The notes below the pieces were generated by a model. The model saw only the letters and a program-made list of their open reading frames with translations, ran no database searches and was not told where the DNA came from. 64,000 nucleotides of DNA, from positions 47,501-111,500 of the forward strand of contig JAJFZO010000305.1 of NCBI GenBank assembly GCA_021397835.1. Direction: 5' to 3'. Position 1 is the stretch's first letter; each line of letters begins with the position of its first letter. The position numbers and the translations under genes were made by a program. The stretch is from Moringa oleifera (Eukaryota; Streptophyta; Magnoliopsida; Brassicales; Moringaceae). Shown in pieces: positions 1-8,851 of this stretch.

Positions 1-68
1 GAGAGCCCATCGCCTCGCCGGTGTGTTCACAATGTGTTCGCAGGTCGTTTCACTGAGCAAATTTTTGC
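1..68 (-). other. ITS1, partial (window edge)
   Basis: This is the 18S-proximal end of internal transcribed spacer 1. It aligns by eye with 1440-1509, 25000-25068 and 35990-36060, sharing the run ending in tgagc(g/a)a(g/a)ttttcgacaatgatcc. The rest of ITS1 lies outside the window. Confidence 0.8.
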
Positions 69-266
69 CAATGATCCTTCCGCAGGTTCACCTATGAAAA
101 ACTTGTTACGGCTTCTCCTTCCTCTAAGTTATAAGCTTCAGTAGACTTCTCGCGACATCGCGAGCAGCGAACCGCCCACGTCGTTGCAATCTGAACACTT
201 CACCAGACCATTCAATCGGTAAGAGTGACAGGTGGTGTGTACAAAGAGCAGGGACGTAATCAACGT

Positions 267-298
<32 letters not shown>

Positions 299-311
299 TG
301 TTGAAGACCAA
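69..311 (-). rRNA. 18S rRNA: 18S rRNA 3' end fragment (truncated, degenerate)
   Basis: The reverse complement ends in the conserved 18S 3' terminus (AACAAG...GGAAGGATCATTG). It runs into the gene through the region read on the plus strand as gaattccttgttgaagacc. Only about 240 of about 1800 nucleotides are present. At about 311 the sequence switches directly to 26S sequence, so this is a deletion product. Scattered C-to-T and G-to-A changes relative to the other copies suggest it is not under selection. Confidence 0.9.
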
Positions 312-501
312 GAGCACGCAGGTGCTGAAGCACCACCGCGATGGCGCATGCTGCCAACTAAGATCTCCACGATGACGTCTCTACGAGCGTATCAAAGGCT
401 CGGGCTTAGGCTTGTGGCCATTCCACATCCGATCGAGGTGCATCACCAGCCCCCATCTACTTCCCTCCTGATAATTTCAAGCACTCTTTGACTCTCTTTT
501 A

Positions 502-553
<52 letters not shown>

Positions 554-817
554 TCGTATTTAGCCTTTGACAAAATTTACCGCCCTATTTGGGCTGCATC
601 CCCAAACAACCCGACTTGTCGATAGCGCCTCATGGTGCGACAGGGTCCGGGCAAGATGGGACTTTCACCCTCTCCAGTGCCCCTTTCCAGGGGACTTAAG
701 CCCTAGTCTATTGCTGAGGATGCTTCTCTAGACTACAATTCAGGCGCCGAGGGCACACGATTTTCAAGCTGGGCTTTTCCCGGTTCGCTCGCCATTACTA
801 AGGGGATCCTTGTTAGC

Positions 818-850
<33 letters not shown>

Positions 851-880
851 TTGTGGGTGGTCTCGCCTGACCTGGGGTCG
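312..880 (-). rRNA. 26S rRNA: 26S rRNA 5' end fragment (truncated)
   Basis: The conserved 26S start (TTTAAGCATATCAATAAGCGG in reverse) lies at about 827-848. The 5.8S-ITS2-26S order on the minus strand is normal. About 570 nucleotides of the 5' domain are present, with the same order as 23830-24450. At about 311 it is fused to the 18S 3' end, so the remaining 2.7 kb of 26S, the whole intergenic spacer and most of 18S are missing between the two genes. Confidence 0.9.
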
Positions 881-1101
881 CATCTTGATCGATCGATCAT
901 TTTGTCCGTGAGCCGTGAGTGAGCGACCCACACACGAGGGAGCACAGGGCATTCTCTACCACCGCCAAGGCGTGACGCGGAGTTGCTCGAGGCTCTTTTT
1001 TAGGCTAACCATGAGCCGAAGGCGCATGGGAGGCCAACATTCACCCTATAATGGTCCTTCCCCTCCTTGAAGGGATGCGGGGGGGTTGAGGCCGTCGGTG
1101 C
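881..1101 (-). other. ITS2
   Basis: This spacer lies between the 5.8S and 26S segments. It contains the plant ITS2 core, read in reverse as TGTTGGCCTCCCATGCGCC near 1019-1042, and a short GATC run next to the 26S start. Its length of about 220 bp is normal for angiosperms. Confidence 0.85.
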
Positions 1102-1262
1102 TTGACACCCAGGCAGACGTGCCCTCGGCCTAATGGCTTTGGGGGCAACTTGCATTCAAAGACTCGATGGTTCACGAGATTCTGTAATTCACACCAATCT
1201 CGCATTTGGCTACGTTCTTCATCAATGCGAGAGCTGAGATATCCATTATCGAGGGTCATTTT
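1102..1262 (-). rRNA. 5.8S rRNA: 5.8S rRNA (full length, mutated)
   Basis: About 161 nucleotides match the plant 5.8S gene end to end: the start related to AAACGACTCTCGG, the middle CGATGAAGAACGTAGC-like block, and the end CCTGGGTGTCA. The plant-diagnostic GAATTGCAGAATCC block reads GAATTACAGAATCTC. The helix block reads GCATTGATGAAGAACGTAGCC. Several CpG sites have decayed to TpG or CpA. The segment is probably a pseudogene because both neighbouring large rRNA genes are truncated. Confidence 0.9.
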
Positions 1263-1509
1263 AGACATCGTTTAGGGACGACACGACTGTCAGCCGCGCA
1301 ACAAGATCAGGGCGACTGGGGCGTGCTTTTTCGTTCGAATTCCTTGGTGCATCCCGTGCTATGGATTTTATTGTTCTGCATGTCGAGGGGCTTAGGTGCG
1401 AGCCCGCGCACCCTTGCCACGCGAGGTGGGATGAGGGGCTCCAGAGCCCTCCGCCCCGCCAGTGTGTTTACAACGTGTTCGTGGGTCATTTCGCTGAGCG
1501 AGTTTTCGA
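1263..1509 (-). other. ITS1
   Basis: This spacer lies between 18S and 5.8S. It contains the conserved seed-plant ITS1 motif, read in reverse as GCACGGGATGCACCAAGGAA at about 1342-1361. Its length of about 247 bp is ordinary for flowering plants. Confidence 0.85.
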
Positions 1510-1550
1510 CAATGATCCTTCTGCAAGTTCACCAACGAATACCTTGTTAT

Positions 1551-1587
<37 letters not shown>

Positions 1588-1646
1588 CTCTCGTGATGTC
1601 CCGAGCGGTGAACCGCCCACGTCGCCGCGATCCGAACACTTCACCA

Positions 1647-1696
<50 letters not shown>

Positions 1697-1870
1697 ATAA
1701 TCAACGCGAGCTGATGACTCACGCTTACTAGGAATTCCTCGTTGAAGACCAACAATTGCAATGATCTATCCCCATAACGATGAAATTTCAAAGATTACCC
1801 GGACTTGTCGGTCAAGGCTATAAACTTGTTGAATACATCAGTGTAGCGCGCGTGCCTCAAACTTCCCACG
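1510..1870 (-). rRNA. 18S rRNA: 18S rRNA 3' fragment, fused to external spacer
   Basis: About 350 nucleotides of the 18S 3' domain are present from the conserved 3' terminus. Near 1854 a stretch of roughly 40 nucleotides is missing compared with 36385-36440. After the shared word cctcaaacttcc (about 1855-1866) the sequence jumps into external spacer sequence (cacgtttttcccatcgatgagg). The other 1.4 kb of 18S is absent. Confidence 0.88.
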
Positions 1871-2470
1871 TTTTTCCCATCGATGAGGCCTTGGCAGTAG
1901 GGGTGTCACACGATGCCCAAGCTAGCCATATGGCTCGCTCGATGCTAACGGCCAACTATCGTGTCGTTGATCGCGCTGCATAACGAGTCTGCCTAGGCAA
2001 GCATGAGCGTCGGGATCCAACCCCGCGTCTGTCGCTTCGAGGGCTTGCAACGAAGCACTCCGCATGCTCAAAATCTCCCCAGTGATTTGGCCCTCGCGTA
2101 GCATGCATCATCATTAGCTTCGCCACTCACACCATCGAGCTTGCCTAGCCACATCCCAACTTATTATCCCATGAATTTTCTCGTTTTGTTTCCCACAGTT
2201 TAGTAGATTTCATTTCCCATATTTTCCCCACTTCGTTGGCTATTGATTGGGCATCCTACACTCTTCGACCGACATCGCCAGCTTCCTGCCTGCCAGCGGT
2301 GGTGGCCGCCGTAGCCACGCACCATCCGTTGGATGGGCAAGGCAGCAAGCCACCCTGCCCATACCATGTGCGCTGGGTTCCCTAAGCACAGCGTCTACCC
2401 ATGTGGGATGGGCTGGGGGGGAGCACGTATGGCCCATTGGCACCCAGTAAAGTAGGTGACCACCTCCCCC
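1871..2470 (-). other. 5' external transcribed spacer, partial
   Basis: The sequence is homologous to 19147-19610 and 39507-40095, which lie upstream of 18S in the longer units. It begins at the block catcgatgaggccttggcag and includes the GC-rich segment with the cgcctgcctgccgg-like word. The 18S-proximal half of the spacer is deleted. No gene is seen. Confidence 0.7.
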
Positions 2471-2478
2471 CTAAAGAG
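2463..2478 (-). promoter_or_regulatory. Candidate RNA polymerase I start region
   Basis: On the minus strand the sequence reads CTCTTTAGGGGGGAGG, resembling the plant Pol I initiator (TATATA followed by a G run). It sits at the boundary between GC-rich external spacer and an AT-rich upstream block in all three spacers. The match is loose and the assignment is inferred from position. Confidence 0.3.
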
Positions 2479-2783
2479 ACTTAAGTGAAATTTCACTCCC
2501 ACCAGGAGGAAACATCAACATGTTTGCGCCGTCATAATGGTTCTAAAAATATATTTACCTTGAATTTTGAGCTGAAATTTTGCACATAAATGGAGAATAA
2601 TCATATCTACCACTACAAAAAATTTTAGAATTTTTTGGGCACTAAATTTTTTTAAATGAATTTTCTACAGCCAAAAATTAAAAATCATCAAAAATAGCCC
2701 GTGAGTCTAAATGATCCCAATTTCGTAAGTGGGCATTTTGGGACAAATTCCATGATGAAAAGACTATCAACTCACACCAATTT
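2479..2783. other. AT-rich spacer upstream of candidate Pol I start
   Basis: This is an AT-rich block with runs of A and T, homologous to 19621-19955 and 40100-40449. It holds no gene. Its conserved place between the intergenic repeats and the external spacer fits a Pol I promoter upstream region. Confidence 0.55.
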
Positions 2784-3060
2784 CATAAGTGGGCATTGCG
2801 GTCAGCAGGCTAGGGCAGTTGTGCCTCTGCCTTGCCCATGGTGCATGCTAGCTGCCCTGTCCAGTGTACCTCCGGCCACCCTATGGCTGCCCTTAGGGTC
2901 CATCATAGCCAGGGGACACGGCCAAGCCCAACTTGCCCATGAAATCAACGCCCACAGCACATGCCGAGCCTTAGAGCATGCTCGTGGCAGGCTCGTGTAG
3001 GGCACACCGGGCAAGGCTGGCACCGTGCCTGCTAGGGACTGCTGTGGAACCCCTGGCTCA
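2784..3060. other. Unique GC-rich leader of the intergenic repeats
   Basis: The sequence starts near gggcattgcgg and is shared by the three long spacers (19956-20240, 40450-40735). It is single copy in each and joins the 168/182-bp repeats at the word cacgctgggcaccatgtcga. Confidence 0.65.
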
Positions 3061-3251
3061 CACGCTGGGCACCATGTCGACTGGATAGGACAAGGCAGCT
3101 GGCTCGTGATGGGCGCCAGTGACCTGGCTGGTGCGTCCACCACTGCCTCACGCTGGGCAAGCAGCCTATGCCGTGCCTACTGGGGCTGCCGAGGCATGCC
3201 TCCCGTGCCCAATGTTCGTGTGACATGGCTCCCCTGGCTCGCTTACTGGGT
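3061..3251. repeat. Intergenic spacer repeat, about one monomer
   Basis: One copy of the 168/182-bp GC-rich monomer (key words tggctcccctggctcgct and ctgggcaagcagcc). It ends where ctgggtagtactttacc begins. This spacer has about one monomer, whereas the right-hand spacer has over one hundred. Confidence 0.8.
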
Positions 3252-3483
3252 AGTACTTTACCGAGGGACAACATCAAGGGACAAGTTTCTGTTAGGTATA
3301 TATATTTTTCCCCAATGCTTCTTGATATGTTTCCAAGTGTTTTGCCTTGTGTTTCTCATTCTCTACAAGCCCAAAGGACTTACTTATTTTTCAGGTCATT
3401 ATCTTAAGGGACGATTTCAGACCTCGGGGCAACGATTGCCGAAATGAATGAGACAATTGTTGTGAGGGTTCGGGAGGGGGGGG
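3252..3483. other. Spacer downstream of 26S 3' end
   Basis: The sequence runs from the last repeat (tagtactttacc) to the 26S 3' end. It contains the word tatatatattttt and is homologous to 14444-14660, 20969-21205 and 31894-32145. It would hold the 3' external spacer and Pol I termination signals, but none can be identified with certainty. Confidence 0.55.
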
Positions 3484-3680
3484 AGGGACGAATCGAAGTA
3501 ATAAAGGGCTGAATCTTTGTATATCATGGAAGCGAGGCCACTTTGCCACTTATAATACTCCGTCGCGTATTTTAATTGTCTATAAATGATTTTACCCATC
3601 GCTCGGTGGGAATCACACTTCAAGGCAGCCTGCGAGGCTCCTCTGCCGCGCGAGCTTGGCTAATGACACATGCCTTTAGG
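3484..3680 (-). rRNA. 26S rRNA: 26S rRNA 3' end fragment
   Basis: In reverse this carries the conserved 26S 3' end (GGCAGAGTGGCCTTGC-like block, here CAAAGTGGCCTCGC, and AAGGGCTGAATC in the forward read). Only about 200 nucleotides remain. At about 3680 it is joined to ITS2, so about 3 kb of 26S is missing. Confidence 0.88.
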
Positions 3681-3756
3681 GCGATGGGCCAACATCCACC
3701 CTGCGATGGTCCCTCCCCTCCCTGAAGGGAAGAGGGGGGGTCGAGGGCGATGGTGC
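3681..3756 (-). other. ITS2 remnant
   Basis: The sequence matches the 5.8S-proximal part of ITS2 (gggccaacatccaccctgcga, compare 1030-1060). The 26S-proximal two thirds are deleted at the junction with the 26S 3' end. Confidence 0.75.
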
Positions 3757-3917
3757 TTGACACCCAGGCAGACGTGCCCTCGATCTGATGGCATTGGGCG
3801 CAACTTGCGTTCAAAGACTCGATGGTTCACGGGATTCTGTAATTCACACTAAGTATCGTATTTCGCTACGTTTTTCATCGATGTGAGAGCTGAGATATCC
3901 ATTGTCGAGAGTCATTT
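3757..3917 (-). rRNA. 5.8S rRNA: 5.8S rRNA (full length)
   Basis: About 161 nucleotides align end to end with the other 5.8S copies. The helix block reads TCGATGAAAAACGTAGCG and the end reads CCTGGGTGTCA. It is closer to a normal plant 5.8S than the copy at 1102-1262, but it sits between a truncated ITS1 and a truncated ITS2. Confidence 0.9.
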
Positions 3918-3994
3918 TAGACACCATTTAGGGACGACATGACTGCTACCTATGCACCGAGATCAAGGCGACTGGGTCGTGCTTTTTCATTCGA
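3918..3994 (-). other. ITS1 remnant
   Basis: About 77 bp of the 5.8S-proximal ITS1 (gcgactgggtcgtgctttttc, compare 1311-1333) then switch to 18S sequence. The ITS1 core motif and the 18S 3' end are deleted. Confidence 0.75.
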
Positions 3995-4339
3995 CGAAGA
4001 GATGATGACTCGTGCTTACGAGGAATTCCTCATTAAAGACCAATAATTGCAATGATCTATCGCCATCACGATGAAATTTCAAAGATTACCTGGGCCTTTC
4101 AGCCAAGGCTATAAACTCGTTGAATACATCAATGTAACGAGTGTGCAGCCCAGAACATCTAAGGGCATCATAGACCTATTATTGCCTCAAACTTCCTTGG
4201 CCTAAGCGGCCATAATGCCTCTAAGAAGCTAGCCGTAGAGGGTCACCTCCACGTAGCTAGTTAGCAGGCTGAGGTCTCGTTCATTAATGGAAGTAACCAG
4301 ACAGATTGCTTCACCAACTAAGAACGGCCATGCACCACG

Positions 4340-4389
<50 letters not shown>

Positions 4390-4510
4390 AGACCTGGTAA
4401 GTTTCCCCGTGTTGAGTCAAATTAAGCCGCAGGCTCCACTCCTGGTGGTGCCCTTCAGTCAATTCCTTTAAGTTTCAGCCTTGTGACCATACTCCCCCCG
4501 GAACCCAAAG

Positions 4511-4542
<32 letters not shown>

Positions 4543-4550
4543 TTAAAAGC

Positions 4551-4599
<49 letters not shown>

Positions 4600-4630
4600 A
4601 TATCTGATTTTCTTCGAGCCCCTAACTTTT

Positions 4631-4661
<31 letters not shown>

Positions 4662-5252
4662 CGCTTTCGCAGTTGTTTGTCTTTCATAAATCCAAGAATT
4701 TCACCTCTGACTATGAAATATGAATGCCCCCGACTGTCCCTGTTAATCATTACTTCGATCCCAAAGGCCAACAGAATAGGATCAAAAATTCTATGATGTT
4801 ATCCCATGCTAATGTATTCAGAGCGTAGGTTCGCTTTGAGCACTCTAATTTCTTCAAAGTAACAGCGCCAAAGGCACGACCCGGCTAATTAAGGCTAGGA
4901 ACGCATCGTCGACAGTAAGGACGAGCCAATCGGTGCACACCATAAGCGAACTGATCGATCCATCCCAAGGTCTAACTACGAGCTTTTTAACTGCAACAAC
5001 TTAAATATATGCTATTGGAGCTGAAATTACCGCAGCTACTGGCACCAGTCTTGCCCTCTAATGGATCCTCATTAAGGGATTTAGATTATACTCATTCCAA
5101 TTACCAGACTCGAAGAGCCCGGTATTGTTATTTATTGTCACTACCTCCTCGTGTTAGGATTGGGTAATTTGCACGCCTGCTGCCTTCCTTCGATGTGGTG
5201 GCCGTTTCTCAGGCTCCCTCTCCGGAATCGAACCCATTACCACCATTGTAGG
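3995..5252 (-). rRNA. 18S rRNA: 18S rRNA, central part, interrupted by LTR element
   Basis: The segment starts at gatgatgactcgtgcttacg inside the 3' domain and runs through most of the gene. It ends at the flank caccattgtagg, where the LTR at 5253 begins. The last 200 nucleotides of the gene are missing at one end. About 17 nucleotides are deleted near 5234 (aacccattacc versus the aaccctaattctc...tcacc of 16807-16830). The 5' 345 nucleotides do not follow after the element, because the element runs into intergenic repeats instead. Confidence 0.9.
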
Positions 5253-6256
5253 TGTCACACCGTCAGTTGCGGGATTAGTGTAACTCTAGTGTGATGGCGC
5301 TAGATGCGTCCACCTAACCAGCCCAACTTTCTAAGCTCGTGCCAAAAGAAGAACAAGAGTCAACAATGCAAAACGCAAAGTAAGAAGACGGTATTATGAG
5401 AACTCTTTCTCAACCTTTATTGAAAATAAAGGAACTCTTTACAAAAGAAGGGTCTCTCTCTAAGAGCACCCAAAGCCTCTAGTTACCCATACACTTGAGT
5501 TTGTATTACTCGATATGTTTACAACTGAAGCCAAGCCCCTTTTTTATACTAGTTGAGGAGTGTCCTACTCAAACACTCCCACTTAGTTATCCCACGTTTT
5601 TCAGATAGGCCACCCAATCTTGATCATAAATCTTTATCTCATTGAGGCTTATCATGAAAGTTTAGATAACATCCTTCTCCTGCAAGGACTCTCCTTGAGT
5701 CAAGTATCTCATCTCCTTTGAAGTTTTCTCCAAGCCTTCTTATCCGCTTTCAACCAGTTTGGATAGGCTTGAGGAGGTGGTTTCCGTTCAGAGCCTTATC
5801 TCCCTTGGCTTTCAAGAATGACATCTCTTTCTTATCCTTCTATCGCCTTGATCCTCCTCTTGCCAATATCCATATCCTTTCTTTGTGGAATATCTTCGCT
5901 TGCTGGACTTTCCATCCATGCCAAGTTAGGTTCCCAGATTCTGCCCTGTGTTCTCGTCACTGGACATATTCGCACCACCATGTGTTGGTGCTTGCTTAAG
6001 GCTTCTCTGCTGCTTCCCCCTTACACGGGCTTATGGGTCTATTTGTGTGCTTCATCCCTCACTCCACAACGTTCCCAACTCATCAGCGAATCTTGCCACT
6101 ATAAGTATGAAACTTGATTTGTCACCAAGTCTCCCGCATTTGTTTTCATATCTAACTCATGTGTTTTTGCCTTGCTAGCATCGTTCTTCATACTTGTAGG
6201 TCTGAGCATGGAGCAAGACTCACCATGCCTATGCCTTGGTACTCAAGGGTCTGACA
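5253..6256 (-). repeat. 3' LTR of minus-strand chromovirus
   Basis: In element orientation the LTR starts TGTCAGACCC and ends GGTGTGACA, about 1004 bp, with short inverted ends (TGTCA/TGACA). It contains a TATA box (TATAAAAAAG in reverse, near 5540) and an AATAAA signal (reverse of tttatt near 5416). Solo or paired relatives are at 16843, 29479, 37525, 48901 and 52158. Confidence 0.92.
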
Positions 6257-6779
6257 AACCACCCCCACCAGAAGAGCCCAACGCCCTCGTCGGCTTAGTG
6301 TTGTGAAACACCCTGATCATGTCCTTGAATTGCCACAATGTGGTATCTTTTTCCCAACTCGCATCCATGTCACTGGTGCCTTTCCACTGGACTAAGTAGT
6401 ATGTCCTCCGATTCATCTTACTATAGCCCTTTGTTCGATGATCAAGGATTTTCTTTATTTCCTTGTCAAATCGAACTCGAGTTACCAGCGATGCACGCTT
6501 AGCCTGCTTACGTCTGTGATCGGCATCTTCCTGAAACTCTTTAAGGAAGCTCACGTGGAATGTTGGGGGCATCTTTAGATGTTGCGGTAGCTTCAACCTG
6601 TAAGCTACTGCTCCAAATTTTTTCTCAATCTCAAATGGTCCATCATACCTTAGGAGAAGGCCTCGATGAACTCCCTTCTTCGTGATTTTCTTCCAAATTT
6701 GAGGTGTCAGCTTCAGTGAGACCTTGTCCCCAACTTGGAACTCAGCATCACGTCTCTTTTTGTCAGCATATTTCTTCAT
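6243..6779 (-). CDS. pol: Integrase C-terminal domain plus chromodomain (pol fragment)
   Basis: This is a 178-residue open segment at the 3' end of pol. Residues 15-80 form the integrase C-terminal SH3-like region, with the motif VGDKVSLKL and the LLLRYDGPFEI segment. Residues about 105-160 are a chromodomain, with YYLVQWKG and the following SWEKDTTLWQF containing the aromatic cage positions. In chromoviruses this domain directs integration toward marked chromatin. The frame ends in a serine/glycine tail and uses a stop inside the LTR. The first methionine is not a true start. It is the remains of the polyprotein, whose upstream part is broken. Confidence 0.9.
   Translation of the reverse strand: MKKYADKKRRDAEFQVGDKVSLKLTPQIWKKITKKGVHRGLLLRYDGPFEIEKKFGAVAYRLKLPQHLKMPPTFHVSFLKEFQEDADHRRKQAKRASLVTRVRFDKEIKKILDHRTKGYSKMNRRTYYLVQWKGTSDMDASWEKDTTLWQFKDMIRVFHNTKPTRALGSSGGGGLSDP
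6257..6270 (-). other. Polypurine tract of the chromovirus
   Basis: In element orientation this is TGGTGGGGGTGGTT directly before the 3' LTR, the position of the plus-strand primer in LTR elements. It overlaps the coding sequence: the same bases encode the glycine-rich tail after the chromodomain, and the stop codon lies inside the LTR. The plus-strand copy has the same arrangement at about 52146-52157. Confidence 0.65.
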
Positions 6780-7395
6780 ACGCCTCTATACCTTAAAAGG
6801 GCTATCCTTCGCTTGGTCAATCAACTCTTGCTTGTCCCGAGCATAGCGATAGGCTGCTAGCATCTCCCTTGGCTCCTATGCTTGGCTATCTCATGGGGCG
6901 TCGTTGGTTGTTACTCGAAAGCTACCTCTGTGGGACTTAGTCCTATCGATGATGAGTGATGGATGTTGTAGCAAAACTGCGCTACATCCAACAATTCAAG
7001 CCAGTCTCTTCGGCTTGCAGTCACGTAGTGCCGCAAATACTCCTCCAGTAAGCTATTTACCTTCTCCGTTTAATCGTCTGTCTATGGATGGTTTGCTTGG
7101 AGAATTTGAGTTCTATTCCCATTATGTTTAGCAACACTATCTAGAATCTTCCCATGAATCTAGCATCTCTGTCACTCACAATGTCTTTCAGCAACCCAAA
7201 CAACTTAACAACATATTTGGAAAACATCTCAACGGCTGTATCAACTGGGCACGCTCAAGTAACAGGAACAAAGATAGCATACTTTGAGAACCTATCAACA
7301 ATCACCATTATAGCAGATAATCCCCTTACCTTTGGGAAGCCCACAATGAAATCCATCGACACAGACTCTCATGGGTGTTTCGGAATGGGCAAGGG
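6780..7395 (-). pseudogene. pol: Integrase catalytic core, decayed
   Basis: Read in element orientation, the region gives SVSMDFIVGFPK (first catalytic Asp), IVSDRDARF (second Asp) and LLEEYLRHYV (the region after the catalytic Glu). This is the order of the retroviral-type integrase core. A TGA stop breaks the frame at 7255-7257, after VPVT. Two more stops fall in the segment equivalent to the TDGQTE motif near 7065-7085. No continuous frame remains. Confidence 0.8.
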
Positions 7396-7578
7396 TTAGA
7401 GCAAACCCGCCTCCCTCCTTTTATCCATTTTGTCCTGTTGGCACACTAAGCATGTGCGAACGTAGGCCTCCACATCTTCCATCAACTTGGGTCGGTAATA
7501 GGCTCTTGTAAGTAGCGCGAGCATCCTCTCGACGCCCGGATGACCTGCCCATAGCGGGTCATGGGTTTCCCTCAGCAA
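7396..7578 (-). pseudogene. pol: Integrase zinc-binding (H2C2) domain fragment
   Basis: The 60-residue open segment contains the HHCC finger of retroelement integrases: His6, His13, Cys43 and Cys46, within ETHDPLWAGHPG and CLVCQ. It lies between RNase H and the integrase core, as expected. Both ends are closed by in-frame stops that other copies of the family lack at those points, so it is a piece of a broken polyprotein. Confidence 0.85.
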
Positions 7579-7659
7579 CTATTTTCGAAGTCCTCCAGAC
7601 TTAGGCATAAACAGTCTGTCTCCTCGAGCATATAGCAACCCATCCTTGATCCAATATCT

Positions 7660-7863
7660 TCAGATCAAGCCTTTGCTCACCTCCTCTATGAGTCGGGAAT
7701 ATTCGGTATCTTTCCCAGCTACCAATCTTATTTGCTCGAGTAAGTCGCTCTGGACACCTGTCAGAGCATCCACATAAGTTTGCACTTCTACGCGGCTTAG
7801 TGCATCAGCAACAATGTTTTGTTTGCCTGGTTTATGTTCCCACACAAAATCAAACTCAGCCAC
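7660..7863 (-). pseudogene. pol: RNase H end and linker fragment
   Basis: The segment holds the RNase H C-terminal motif with the last catalytic Asp (QNIVADALSR), preceded by FVWEHKPGK and followed by the linker to integrase. It is 67 residues long. The next frame segment begins after a stop at about 7660. Confidence 0.82.
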
Positions 7864-8031
7864 AAACTCTTACCATCTTGTTTGTTTTGGAGATAGCTTT
7901 TTCTGTGAGCGAAAATAGGTATTAGCGACATTGTCAGTAATTACCTTAAATTTCATCCCAAGCAAGTAATGCCGCCATGTCCCTAGGCAATGGACAATAG
8001 CCATCATCTCCTTTTCATGAGTCGAATAACA

Positions 8032-8640
8032 CTACTCTGCATCCTTGAGTTTTTGACTCTCGAAGGCCACGGGATGGCCATTCTGCACTAGCACACCCCC
8101 GATTGCTCGATCAGAAGTGTCTGTGACTACCTCGAATGGCTCTTCAAAGTTTAGTAGGGACAGTACTGGTTTCGAGGCTACTGCCTGTTTTAATCCCTCG
8201 AAAGCCTTGTTGAAGTCATCGGTCCACACCCACGGGCTATCTTTCTTTAGCAAGTCCATCAAAGGGTTGCTCTTGCTTGAATATCCTTTGATGAACCGTC
8301 TGTAATAGTTTGTGAGCCCAAGGAATGATCGCAATTCAGCAACTTTTCGCTGGGCTGGCCACTCCATGATGGCCTTCACTTTCCTTTCATCTATCCGTAT
8401 CTGTCCGTTCTCGACCCAATGTCTCAAGAATGGCACTTCTTGCTTGCAAAACTCGCATTTTTCCTTCTTGATGTACAGCTGGTGCTCTCGCAGCCACATC
8501 AATACTTGCCGTAAATGCTTTGCGTGGTCGTCTAGGGTCTCGCTATAAACCACAATGTCATCCAAGTCGACTACCACAAACTTGTCCAAAAACTTAAACA
8601 ATACGTCATTCATAAGATTGCAAAAAGGTAGCAGGTGCAT
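8032..8640 (-). pseudogene. pol: Reverse transcriptase palm/thumb and RNase H start
   Basis: The 202-residue open segment continues reverse transcriptase from the fingers/palm. The catalytic box normally YLDD reads DLDD (residues 25-28, in [12 protein letters not shown]), so the tyrosine is lost. Downstream are the [15 protein letters not shown] thumb/connection motif and the RNase H start with the catalytic Asp in [10 protein letters not shown] frameshift separates it from the preceding segment near 8610-8630. Confidence 0.87.
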
Positions 8641-8815
8641 TGGTTAGCCCGAAGGGCATCACCATGAACTCATAAGAGCCGTACCTTGTGACACATGCAG
8701 TTTTTGCTTCGTCCCCCTCAGCTATTCTCACTTGCCAATATCCTGACCGCAAGTCTAGCTTTGTAAAGTACTTGGCCCTTGATAACTGATCAAATAAGTC
8801 TGCAACGTTTGGCAC
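8606..8815 (-). pseudogene. pol: Reverse transcriptase palm fragment
   Basis: The 69-residue segment contains the first catalytic Asp motif ([13 protein letters not shown], Asp21) and [12 protein letters not shown]. Its end overlaps the next frame through a small frameshift after APATF. A stop near 8850 (Asp-Tyr-stop instead of Asp-Tyr-Gln) separates it from the protease/RT segment. Confidence 0.87.
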
Positions 8816-8851
8816 TGGATATTTGTTCTTTACCGTTACCTTGTTTAATTC

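Noticed and set aside
6904..7399. Plus-strand frames over the integrase region
   Set aside because: They are opposite-strand shadows of the decayed integrase core, which reads clearly on the minus strand.
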